Shown piece by piece: positions 19,353-27,753 of a DNA stretch of 39,110 nucleotides; the stretch's first letter is position 1, and each line of letters begins with the position of its first letter. Source of the DNA: an uncultured Actinomycetes bacterium (GTDB taxonomy: Bacteria; Actinomycetota; Actinomycetes; Nanopelagicales; Nanopelagicaceae); NCBI GenBank assembly GCA_903845465.1, contig CAIMXQ010000039.1:1-39110 (forward strand), given 5' to 3'. Position numbers and translations under genes: made by a program. The notes under the pieces are model-generated. The model saw nothing but the letters and a program-made list of their open reading frames with translations, made no database searches and had not been told where the DNA came from.

Positions 19353-20438
19353 GTGCATGCACCAGTCGGAGCGAGTAGCGTTCGGCCGGTGGTTCGTGTC
19401 ACAGGAAATTTCACATCAGAGTCCCCACTGCATCCTGCCGCCAGAGAGGCGCTTTTAGCCGCTTTTGACCAAGGGTGGGCCGATCCTAAAAAACTTTCCC
19501 AGAGTTCTGCCAAGGCTGCGATTCTTCGCAATCAATCTATCGAAAATATCGCCACTCGACTTGGCCTCCGAGCAGATTCCATCGAGGTATTGGGCGAACC
19601 AGCCTTTGGCCACTTCCTAGCAATTGCAGGGCTCCTTCGACCAGATAGAACATTTGCGTTTTCTGCAATTGATAAAGGAAAGATTCGAGCCATTGCTCGA
19701 TCACATAAGGGAGCTATCTGCGAACTGGATGTTAACCACTCTGGTCAGATTAATTTTCTCGACGGCAAGCTAGAGAACACCGTTATCTCTTTGCAACTTG
19801 GCAATGGAGAAACTGGAGTAATTCAAGAAATCACTTCTCTCGCGGGATCCCAAAATTTTATCTCTATTGACGCCACTGCATCTGGTCCACGAATACCTCT
19901 TCCATCTCAATGGGATACGGCTCTCTTCGATTCGCAGTCATGGATGGGGCCTAGCGGTTTAGCAATAATGTCCATCAACAATGCAGATGAATATTCATAT
20001 CCGCTTCCTCGGATTGCGCCAATCAAATCTCCCGGGAGTTACTCACTTCCGTTGCTCTTGGCCTCAGCTGTCGCCTTAGAGAATTTTGCTCCCGAAGATT
20101 CAGGAATCAGAAGTTATGCGATTTCCCAATGCGCTGCGATTGAAGGATGCCAGGTCGTAGCACCAGAATCGCCTGCTCTCCCTCACATCTTCTCGGTCAC
20201 CATCGATGGAGTCGCTGCAGAAAATCTTGTGCGAACATTGGCAGAGCGCGAACTCAACGTTGATTCAGGCTCAGCATGTACTCCTGAAGACCTACAACCA
20301 AGCCATGTACTTGCTGCGATGGGCTATGCAACCGATGGACATCTACGATTTACATTACATCCAGGTACAACGAAGAACGATATAGACCAACTCGTAGTTG
20401 GAATTTCAGAAACAGCTGCACACCTACGCAGCAGGTAG
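19353..20438 (+). CDS. NifS/IscS-like (aminotransferase class V fold) protein with degenerate PLP site
   Basis: C-terminal SGSACTPEDLQPSHVLAAMG and RFTLHPGTTKNDID match cysteine desulfurases, but the SxHK-GPKG region reads DSQSWMGPSG. See finding. Confidence 0.82.
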   Translation: MHAPVGASSVRPVVRVTGNFTSESPLHPAAREALLAAFDQGWADPKKLSQSSAKAAILRNQSIENIATRLGLRADSIEVLGEPAFGHFLAIAGLLRPDRTFAFSAIDKGKIRAIARSHKGAICELDVNHSGQINFLDGKLENTVISLQLGNGETGVIQEITSLAGSQNFISIDATASGPRIPLPSQWDTALFDSQSWMGPSGLAIMSINNADEYSYPLPRIAPIKSPGSYSLPLLLASAVALENFAPEDSGIRSYAISQCAAIEGCQVVAPESPALPHIFSVTIDGVAAENLVRTLAERELNVDSGSACTPEDLQPSHVLAAMGYATDGHLRFTLHPGTTKNDIDQLVVGISETAAHLRSR

Positions 20439-21404
20439 ATGTGCCGAAATCTCAGAGGCAGCATCAGCCCCGTAGGCATCTGTAAACCGGGTTACGAACT
20501 CTTCTTTTGTGAATCGATATTCCTGAGTACCAGTTGTCTCAATAACGTAGGTCGCAATCATTGAACCTAATTGCGCGCATCGTTCAAGTGAGAGACCCCA
20601 TGCCAATCCCGCAACAAAACCAGAACGGAAGGAATCGCCGACACCTGTTGGATCAATCTTTGCCTTCTCTTTCGCGCAACCAACTTTGAAGAATGTTCCA
20701 TCAACACTTTCCACACGTGCACCTTCTGAACCCAGTGTGACGATGCGATATTTAACTTGCTCAAGAATTTCATGGTCACTCCAGCCTGTCTTCTGAATCG
20801 CAAGAGCGAGTTCGTACTCGTTCATAAAGAGATAGGTTGCACCAGAAATAAGTCTCTTAATTTCTTCACCACTCATACGAGCCATCTGTTGTGATGGGTC
20901 GGCCGCAACAGCAACGCCAGTAGCGAGGGCTACTTCGGTATGGCGAAGCATCGCTTCGGGGTCATCCGGTGAGACCACCAAGAGGTCAAGTTTTCCGACC
21001 TTATCCATAATGGGTTGGAGCTCGATATTGCGGGCTTCAGACATTGCACCGGGGAAGAATGATGCAATCTGATTGAGTTCGGTATCGGTCGTCACGGTGA
21101 AATGCGCCGTGTGTTGCGATGTAGAAACAAGAGCATGAGATGTGTCGACACCATGTCGAGTCAACCATGCGTCGTAATCAGCGAAGTCTTTTCCTACGGC
21201 TGCGATCAACATTGGATTGAGACCAAGGACCCCGAGACCAAAAGCAATATTGGCTGCACATCCACCGCGTCGAACATCTAGACCATCTACGAGGAATGAG
21301 AGCGAAACTTTTTCCAGTGAACCAGCTACGAGGGAATCAGTGAACTTCCCAGGAAAGGTCATGATGTGATCGAGACCAACCGAACCAGCTACACCAATTT
21401 TCAT
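20424..21404 (-). CDS. PfkB-family carbohydrate/nucleoside kinase
   Basis: 326 aa; GGCAANIAFGLGVLG; signature DPTGVGDSFRSGFVAGL. Confidence 0.9.
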   Translation of the reverse strand: MKIGVAGSVGLDHIMTFPGKFTDSLVAGSLEKVSLSFLVDGLDVRRGGCAANIAFGLGVLGLNPMLIAAVGKDFADYDAWLTRHGVDTSHALVSTSQHTAHFTVTTDTELNQIASFFPGAMSEARNIELQPIMDKVGKLDLLVVSPDDPEAMLRHTEVALATGVAVAADPSQQMARMSGEEIKRLISGATYLFMNEYELALAIQKTGWSDHEILEQVKYRIVTLGSEGARVESVDGTFFKVGCAKEKAKIDPTGVGDSFRSGFVAGLAWGLSLERCAQLGSMIATYVIETTGTQEYRFTKEEFVTRFTDAYGADAASEISAHLPAA

Positions 21405-21410
21405 AGCTGG

Positions 21411-21416
21411 AATCTA
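21411..21416 (-). promoter_or_regulatory. Putative -10 box of leaderless PfkB kinase gene
   Basis: TAGATT-ccagct-ATG. Confidence 0.6.
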
Positions 21417-21443
21417 ACTGCAGCAGTGTCTATTTGACAGCTA

Positions 21444-21806
21444 TTAGTTAAATGAATCGCCGCATGCACATGAACCTTGTGCATTTGGATTGTCGATTGT
21501 GAAACCTTGCTTCTCGATTGTGTCGACGAAATCAATTGATGCACCCATGAGATATGGATCGCTCATCTTGTCTACAACAACTTTTACTGCACCGAATTCG
21601 CGAGTGACATCGCCATCTTGATTGCGATCATCAAAGTAGAGCTGGTAACGAAGACCAGAACAGCCACCTGGTTGCACTGCAACGCGGAGGTAAAGATCAT
21701 CGCGTCCCTCTTGTGCAAGGAGGGCAGATACCTTTGCTGCTGCGACATCGGTCAGAGTGATGCCAGTAGTAATCTCGACTGGAGTTGTAGTTGTTTCAGT
21801 AGTCAT
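21444..21806 (-). CDS. erpA: A-type iron-sulfur cluster insertion protein (ErpA/HesB family)
   Basis: QPGGCSGLRYQLYFDD and C-terminal GSCACGDSFN. ATG 21806 preferred over 21812 because of TATTCT-N7-ATG. Confidence 0.92.
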   Translation of the reverse strand: MTTETTTTPVEITTGITLTDVAAAKVSALLAQEGRDDLYLRVAVQPGGCSGLRYQLYFDDRNQDGDVTREFGAVKVVVDKMSDPYLMGASIDFVDTIEKQGFTIDNPNAQGSCACGDSFN

Positions 21807-21813
21807 GTGCACA

Positions 21814-21819
21814 AGAATA
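21814..21819 (-). promoter_or_regulatory. Putative -10 box of leaderless erpA
   Basis: TATTCT-tgtgcac-ATG. Confidence 0.6.
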
Positions 21820-21868
21820 CCCGCGTCGGGTTGCTCTGGCTAACCCAAACGCATGACACTCGGGCTAT

Positions 21869-21874
21869 TAGTAT
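21869..21874 (+). promoter_or_regulatory. Putative -10 box of leaderless nadA
   Basis: TAGTAT-gagcac-ATG. Confidence 0.6.
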
Positions 21875-21880
21875 GAGCAC

Positions 21881-23026
21881 ATGTCTATCAGCCTCAGCGA
21901 ACTCCTGATTTTGGGCCAAGGCTCTGATCTGGCATCTGAGCGCGGAGTCTCATGTGCTGGAGAGCTTCCACCTGCAAGTGACCCACATTTAGTCGAACGT
22001 GCAATCGCCGCAAGGGCTGCTCTCGGTTCTCGTGCTTTGATCTTGGGCCATCACTATCAGCGCGATGAAGTCATTCAATTCGCTGATATCACAGGAGATT
22101 CTTTTAAATTGGCACAATCAGCGGCAGCCCAGAGCGATGCTGAATTCATCTTCTTCTGCGGCGTTCACTTTATGGCCGAGAGCGCGGACATCCTTACTTC
22201 ATCGAAGCAGCGCGTGATCCTCCCCGACCTCGCTGCAGGTTGCTCAATGGCCGATATGGCAACAGCCAACCAAGTCAATCAATGCTGGAAAGATCTTGAA
22301 CGAATCGGCGTTGCATCGCGAACTGTTCCTGTTACCTATATGAACTCATCGGCTGCAATCAAAAGTTTCACAGGCGAGCATGGCGGAACAATCTGTACTT
22401 CATCGAATGCACAGAAGAGTTTGGAATGGGCATTTGCTAAAGCTGAGAAGGTTCTCTTCCTTCCAGACCAGCACCTAGGACGAAACACAGCAGTTCTATC
22501 TCTGGGTTTATCTATTGATGATTGCGTTGTGTGGAATCCCTGGAAGCCAATGGGTGGGCTCACGGAAGATCAGATTAAGAACGCAAAGATGATTTTGTGG
22601 CGTGGACATTGTTCAGTACATGGCCGCTTTACTCGCGAGACTGTCGATGAAGTTCGTGCACGCATTCCTGGCGTTAACGTCATTGTTCATCCTGAATGCC
22701 AACATGAAGTTGTCCTGGCTGCTGATGTCGTAGGCAGTACTGAAAAGATTATTCAGGCCGTCACTTCATCTCCCGCCGGAAGCAAGTGGGCAATTGGAAC
22801 TGAGCTCAATCTTGTCTCACGCCTTGCACAGAACAACCCTGATAAAGAGGTCGTATTCCTCGATAAGACGGTCTGCTACTGCTCGACCATGAACCGCATC
22901 GATCTTCCCCATTTGGTATGGGCGATGGAATCAATCGTTTCCGGCCATATCGTCAATGAAATTAAGGTTGATGAGCGTGTGGCGAAATATTCAAAGTTAG
23001 CGCTCGAGCAGATGCTCGCTCTATAG
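21881..23026 (+). CDS. nadA: Quinolinate synthase A
   Basis: ALILGHHYQRDEVIQFADITGDSFKLAQ; FFCGVHFMAESADIL; HPECQHEV; VCYCSTMNRIDL. Confidence 0.97.
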   Translation: MSISLSELLILGQGSDLASERGVSCAGELPPASDPHLVERAIAARAALGSRALILGHHYQRDEVIQFADITGDSFKLAQSAAAQSDAEFIFFCGVHFMAESADILTSSKQRVILPDLAAGCSMADMATANQVNQCWKDLERIGVASRTVPVTYMNSSAAIKSFTGEHGGTICTSSNAQKSLEWAFAKAEKVLFLPDQHLGRNTAVLSLGLSIDDCVVWNPWKPMGGLTEDQIKNAKMILWRGHCSVHGRFTRETVDEVRARIPGVNVIVHPECQHEVVLAADVVGSTEKIIQAVTSSPAGSKWAIGTELNLVSRLAQNNPDKEVVFLDKTVCYCSTMNRIDLPHLVWAMESIVSGHIVNEIKVDERVAKYSKLALEQMLAL

Positions 23027-23027
23027 T
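23022..23027 (+). promoter_or_regulatory. Putative -10 box of leaderless DUF3043-like gene, overlapping the nadA stop codon
   Basis: TATAGT-tcgaccc-ATG. Confidence 0.6.
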
Positions 23028-23034
23028 TCGACCC

Positions 23035-23574
23035 ATGTCCGAAGCAACTGATAATAAAAAAGGTCGACCAACTCCCAAGCGTAAAGAAGCCGAAGCTGCT
23101 CGCAAGATTTCATCTATTGCACCTGCTTCTACGAAGGCCGAGAAGCAACGTGCGAAGGAAGCGGCTAAGACTGCCCGCATTGCCCAACGAGCGGCATTTA
23201 TGCGTGGTGATGAAAGTGCCCTACCTCTTCGTGACAAAGGCCCCGTCAAAAAATTCGTCCGTAACTATGTCGATGCTCGTCGCTCAATCGGTGAATATTT
23301 TCTTCCCGTAATTTTTATCGTTCTATTTTTAACTTTGATTCCTTCTAAGATATTTCAACTTGGCAGTATTGCAGTGATGTACACAGTCCTTCTGGTATCT
23401 GTGGTTGATGGATTTCTGCTGACTCGCAAGATCAAGCGCGAAGTTGCTGCCAAGTTCCCCGGAGCCGAGCTCAAGGGCCTAGGCATGTATGGCTGGCTTC
23501 GATCAACTCAGATGCGCAGAATGCGCACACCGAAGCCTGCAATCAAAGCTGGCCAATCCTTCTCAAGTAATTAA
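23035..23574 (+). CDS. DUF3043-like membrane protein with basic N-terminus
   Basis: K/R/A-rich N-terminus KKGRPTPKRKEAEAARK, RNYVDARRSIGEYFLP, two hydrophobic segments. Confidence 0.75.
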   Translation: MSEATDNKKGRPTPKRKEAEAARKISSIAPASTKAEKQRAKEAAKTARIAQRAAFMRGDESALPLRDKGPVKKFVRNYVDARRSIGEYFLPVIFIVLFLTLIPSKIFQLGSIAVMYTVLLVSVVDGFLLTRKIKREVAAKFPGAELKGLGMYGWLRSTQMRRMRTPKPAIKAGQSFSSN

Positions 23575-24572
23575 GCGCGAGGGTTTGGGCTCTCGTTCTT
23601 CTTAGGATCGCGCTCTGGCAAATTTCCTAGCGCGTTATCAATTGCCTTGATGACATCTGCTGAAAGTTTTACACCCGATGCTTTTACGTTCTCTTTAACC
23701 TGAGATGGCTTTGTAGCTCCCATGATTGCTGACGAGACATTGTCATTGCTCAATACCCACGCCAAGGCAAGTTGGGACATAGAGAGATCTAAGCCTTCGG
23801 CGATTGGTTTCAGATTCTGCACCGCAGTAAGAATCTCATCTGACATCAATCGTGAAATAAAGTTGGCGCCACTTTTCTTATCCGTAGCTCGTGAACCAGC
23901 AGGTGGCTTCTTACCCGGAAGATACTTTCCGGTCAGTACGCCTTGAGCCATTGGTGACCATACGATCTGGCCGATTCCTTCTTTTCTGGATAGTGGCACA
24001 ACTTCGGCTTCAATCACACGCCATAGCGCTGAGTATTGAGGTTGGCTAGAAACAAAACGGTTGTAACCACGAGCATCTTGAATTTTAAGGGCAGCTGAAA
24101 TCTGCTGTGCATTCCATTCGGAGAATCCAATGTAACTAACTTTGCCCTGACGAATCAGATCATCAAAGGCGCTGAGTGTCTCTTCTAGCGACGTCTCAAC
24201 ATCAAAACGATGGGCTTGATACAGATCGATGTGATCAGTATTCAGGCGCTTGAGCGATGCGTTACAGGATTCCATAATGTGCTTGCGCGACAGGCCACGA
24301 TCATTCTTTCCAGTACCAGTTGGCCAGTAGACCTTTGTAAAAAGTTCGTAGGACTCTCGACGAACACCTTTAAGCGCCTTTGCGAGTACTACTTCTGCCT
24401 TGGTGCCTGCATATACATCTGCTGTATCGAAAGTTGTGATTCCTTGGTTCAGTGCTTCTCGCACACATTTAACGGCCGCTTCAGTCTCTACTTGGGATCC
24501 GTGAGTGATCCAGTTTCCATAAGAGATTTCAGAGACATACATACCGGTACTGCCAAGGCGTCTATATTCCAT
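23571..24572 (-). CDS. Aldo/keto reductase
   Basis: 333 aa; MEYRRLGSTGMYVSEISYGNW, TTFDTADVYAG, DLYQAHRFD. Confidence 0.92.
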   Translation of the reverse strand: MEYRRLGSTGMYVSEISYGNWITHGSQVETEAAVKCVREALNQGITTFDTADVYAGTKAEVVLAKALKGVRRESYELFTKVYWPTGTGKNDRGLSRKHIMESCNASLKRLNTDHIDLYQAHRFDVETSLEETLSAFDDLIRQGKVSYIGFSEWNAQQISAALKIQDARGYNRFVSSQPQYSALWRVIEAEVVPLSRKEGIGQIVWSPMAQGVLTGKYLPGKKPPAGSRATDKKSGANFISRLMSDEILTAVQNLKPIAEGLDLSMSQLALAWVLSNDNVSSAIMGATKPSQVKENVKASGVKLSADVIKAIDNALGNLPERDPKKNESPNPRA

Positions 24573-24578
24573 AGCGAT

Positions 24579-24584
24579 ATCTTA
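24579..24584 (-). promoter_or_regulatory. Putative -10 box of leaderless aldo/keto reductase gene
   Basis: TAAGAT-atcgct-ATG. Confidence 0.6.
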
Positions 24585-24648
24585 GGCATAAGCGTGGTGA
24601 GTTGCCAACACCTATCTGCTGTGGTTTCCTTCGCAAACAACTTCATAG

Positions 24649-24789
24649 ATATCTCTGTAGGGGAAGTTCGGTGCAATTCCGACGCTGACCCGCAACCGTA
24701 AGACTTTTCACCAACGTGAACTGTTCAAGTCGGATTACCTACATAGATATTTGTACTTGACCAACACCCGCCGAGGTTTGCGGGGTGTA
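24649..24789 (+). promoter_or_regulatory. Cobalamin (B12) riboswitch
   Basis: GGGAAGTTCGGTGCAATTCCGACGCTGACCCGCAACCGTAAG ... AAGTCGGATTACCTACA (B12 box) closed by ATATCTCTGTAGG (24649-24661) / CCTACATAGATAT (24738-24750), one mismatch; followed by hairpin ACACCC...GGGTGT (24764-24788). Confidence 0.93.
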
Positions 24790-24867
24790 GTCCAAAGGTA
24801 TTTGGCGCAATCAGCCGACCGCTAGCGAGCTACCCCTGTGAGACTCTTCTTTTTAGGAGTTCACACT

Positions 24868-25404
24868 GTGAAAGCACCACATAAGAAGATTGCAATTGCA
24901 CTTCTTCTCATCTCCACTCAACTCATCTCAATTCCCACATCGCATGCTGCAACAAAGGGCTGGCGATATTGGGGCTACTTCCAATCAGCGCCAGGTACAT
25001 CTCATTGGAAAGCTGCAATGACTGGACCCACCGTTGATATCGCCGATGGCGCTGTCGAAGGATGGTCATTTGTCTTTAGTAGCGATGACGTTCCATCGGT
25101 TGCACCCACAACAAAACCAAGTTTCGCAGCGATTTGTGGTGGCACGAAAGCGGATTCAGATACGAAACGAATCGCACTTGTTATCGAATTTGGAAATCCT
25201 GCTTATACACCCAAGGGCGAGAAAGTTCAGAAGCCGATAGTGCAATGTGTAACTACAGCCAAGAGTTCTCAAGGTATTGATGTTCTTGCACAGGTCATTA
25301 AGGTTCGCTCAAATTCCTCTGGCCTCATCTGCGGACTCAATGGATATCCAAAGAAGGAGTGCGGCGTAGAAATTCAAACACCAGCCGCACTTGTGAAGAA
25401 GTAG
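24868..25404 (+). CDS. Secreted protein of the SCO2322-like type, ECF-transporter associated
   Basis: Signal peptide MKAPHKKIAIALLLISTQLISIPTSHAATKGWRYWGYF; GTG 24868 is preceded by AGGAG. First gene of the riboswitch-controlled operon. Confidence 0.72.
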   Translation: MKAPHKKIAIALLLISTQLISIPTSHAATKGWRYWGYFQSAPGTSHWKAAMTGPTVDIADGAVEGWSFVFSSDDVPSVAPTTKPSFAAICGGTKADSDTKRIALVIEFGNPAYTPKGEKVQKPIVQCVTTAKSSQGIDVLAQVIKVRSNSSGLICGLNGYPKKECGVEIQTPAALVKK

Positions 25405-25408
25405 TTAT

Positions 25409-26152
25409 ATGAGAAAGCCACTGCATCCACTGACCTTGTGGATTGCGGCGATACTCCTGGCATTTGGAGTAGTCGCACTCGATAGCGCCTATATCGCTCT
25501 TGCGATCGTGGGTGCAGTGGCAATCTTTGTCTATATTCGCCGTGATGGATCTCCCTGGAATATGAGCTTTGCCCTCTCATTACGAATTGGTGCAACGATC
25601 CTTGCAATTCGTACAGTGGTTGGAGTTTTGATTGGTGTTCCGATACCCGGACGAACTCTCTTTACGATTCCAATTCTCCATCTTCCAACATGGATGCCCG
25701 GAATTCGTATCGGTGGCGCAGTCACTATAGAGAGACTTTCATCTTCCTTACACGAGGGTGTCATCATCGCAGCGATGATCGCCCTCTTCGGAGCGGCTAC
25801 TTCACTGACAAGCCCTCATAGATTGCTTCGCGTAACGCCGTCATTTATCTATGAAATTGGAATCACTCTTGTGATTGCAACATCTCTCTTTCCTCAATTG
25901 GCGACAAGTGTTAGACGTATTCGTACAGCACAAAGATTGCGTGGAACCGAGAAGGTACATCTACGTTCAATCGCTCTTCCGCTTCTGGAAGAGTCACTCG
26001 CACAATCTCTGCAATTGGCGGCATCGATGGATGCCCGCGGTTACGGCATCAGTCGCAAGCGATCTCGATATCGTCCGCAGCAATGGTTATTCAGAGATAG
26101 CGCTTTCGTAGCTGTCACCACGTTGATCACTCTTGCGATGGTGGCGCAATGA
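25409..26152 (+). CDS. ECF transporter transmembrane (T) component, CbiQ/EcfT family
   Basis: Multi-pass protein; RRIRTAQRLRGTEKV and ...SMDARGYGISRKRSRYR coupling motifs. Confidence 0.88.
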   Translation: MRKPLHPLTLWIAAILLAFGVVALDSAYIALAIVGAVAIFVYIRRDGSPWNMSFALSLRIGATILAIRTVVGVLIGVPIPGRTLFTIPILHLPTWMPGIRIGGAVTIERLSSSLHEGVIIAAMIALFGAATSLTSPHRLLRVTPSFIYEIGITLVIATSLFPQLATSVRRIRTAQRLRGTEKVHLRSIALPLLEESLAQSLQLAASMDARGYGISRKRSRYRPQQWLFRDSAFVAVTTLITLAMVAQ

Positions 26153-27753
26153 TTACATTCTCAAATGTCTCACTTCTCTACCCACGCTCAACCAAGACAA
26201 TTCTTGAAGACCTATCTTTTGAAATTGAGGAAGGTGAAATGGTTCTCGTTATGGGCGAAACGGGATCTGGGAAATCTTCACTCTTAAGGCTCGTCAATGG
26301 ACTAGTCCCCCATCACACAGGAGGAATCCTTGCTGGAGATATCTCTGTCGATGGAATCTCCACACGTACTGTTAAGCCTGGCGCTTTTGCACACCTTGTA
26401 GGAATTGTTGGTCAAAATCCCTTAAACGGTTTTGTCACAGATATCGTTGAAGAAGAGCTCGCTTTCAGTATGGAGGCGCTCAATTTCGCACCCGATGTCA
26501 TGCGTAAGAGAGTGGAAGAAGTTCTGGACATCCTTGGATTAACAGCAATACGCCATCGTTCGATCGCAACGCTAAGTGGTGGAGAACAACAGCGAGTGGC
26601 AATCGGAACTGCACTTGTGATGCATCCCAAGGTATTGGTTCTCGATGAACCAACAAGTGCTCTTGACCCAATCGCAGCAGAAGAAGTTCTATCTGTTCTG
26701 CACAGATTGGTCCACGATTTAAGTGTCACTGTGATTATCGCTGAACATAGACTCGAAAGAGTAATTCAATTTGTAGACCGCATCATTCATATTGAAGGAA
26801 ATGGCGAAACATCCATTGGCTTAGCCGAAGACATTTTGAAGCGTGCAGAACTAGTCCCGCCGATTATTCGACTTGCTCGCGCCTTAAACTTAGATGAAAT
26901 CAAAACAAGTGTGCGAGAAGTCCGTAGACAGACTGAAGAAATTCGCACACGGGACTTTCCTGCCACCGTATCCAACGCTCGCGCTTCAACACCCGCGATC
27001 GTTGTCTCTGATATTTCGCATTCCTATAACGGCAAAATTGCGCTGCACAAGACGAGTACGACGATTGGTCACGGAGAAATTGTCGCAATCATGGGCCGTA
27101 ACGGTGCAGGCAAGAGCACTCTCCTGCACGCCATTGTGGGACTACATTCTCCAGATTCGGGTTCAATCACAGTCAATGAGATTGATCCAGTCACACTTAA
27201 AGGTGCCAATCGTCGACGAGCAATTGGCTATGTGCCACAGGAACCTAGTGATCTGCTCTTTTCCCAGAGCGTTGGTGATGAATGTGCGCAAGCCGATCGC
27301 GATAACGATTTAGCGCCGAATGCGACGTGGAAACTTCTCAATTCTCTCGTGCCAAATATTTCTCTCAACACGCACCCCAATGATTTATCTGAGGGTCAGA
27401 GGCTTGCCTTGGTACTGAGCATTGTTCTATCTGCGAGCCCTGAAGTACTTGTCTTAGATGAACCGACTCGAGGTTTGGATTACCGGGCCAAGAATCTCTT
27501 TGCCCTTGCGCTAAAGGAATATGCAACTCAATCAAATCGCCCAGTACTTCTTGCAACGCACGATGTTGAACTTGTGGCAGAGCTTGCAGATCGCGTTCTC
27601 TTCCTCGCTGAAGGTGAAATCGTTGCAGATGGTTCAACTCTCGATGTCCTGCTCTCATCCCCCGCCTTTGCCCCCCAGGTAGCAAAGATTATGTCGCCAA
27701 AGCCTTGGCTTACTGTCTCTGATGTAGTTACAGCGATTGGCAATGCAGAGTGA
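26149..27753 (+). CDS. ECF transporter fused double ATPase (EcfA1-EcfA2)
   Basis: Two ATPase halves: GETGSGKSS/LSGGEQQR/LDEPTSALD and GRNGAGKST/LSEGQRLAL/LDEPTRGLD. Confidence 0.94.
   Translation: MITFSNVSLLYPRSTKTILEDLSFEIEEGEMVLVMGETGSGKSSLLRLVNGLVPHHTGGILAGDISVDGISTRTVKPGAFAHLVGIVGQNPLNGFVTDIVEEELAFSMEALNFAPDVMRKRVEEVLDILGLTAIRHRSIATLSGGEQQRVAIGTALVMHPKVLVLDEPTSALDPIAAEEVLSVLHRLVHDLSVTVIIAEHRLERVIQFVDRIIHIEGNGETSIGLAEDILKRAELVPPIIRLARALNLDEIKTSVREVRRQTEEIRTRDFPATVSNARASTPAIVVSDISHSYNGKIALHKTSTTIGHGEIVAIMGRNGAGKSTLLHAIVGLHSPDSGSITVNEIDPVTLKGANRRRAIGYVPQEPSDLLFSQSVGDECAQADRDNDLAPNATWKLLNSLVPNISLNTHPNDLSEGQRLALVLSIVLSASPEVLVLDEPTRGLDYRAKNLFALALKEYATQSNRPVLLATHDVELVAELADRVLFLAEGEIVADGSTLDVLLSSPAFAPQVAKIMSPKPWLTVSDVVTAIGNAE

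Noticed and set aside
24764-24788. Hairpin ACACCC...GGGTGT considered as an intrinsic terminator
   Set aside because: Not followed by a U-tract; more likely part of the riboswitch expression platform.
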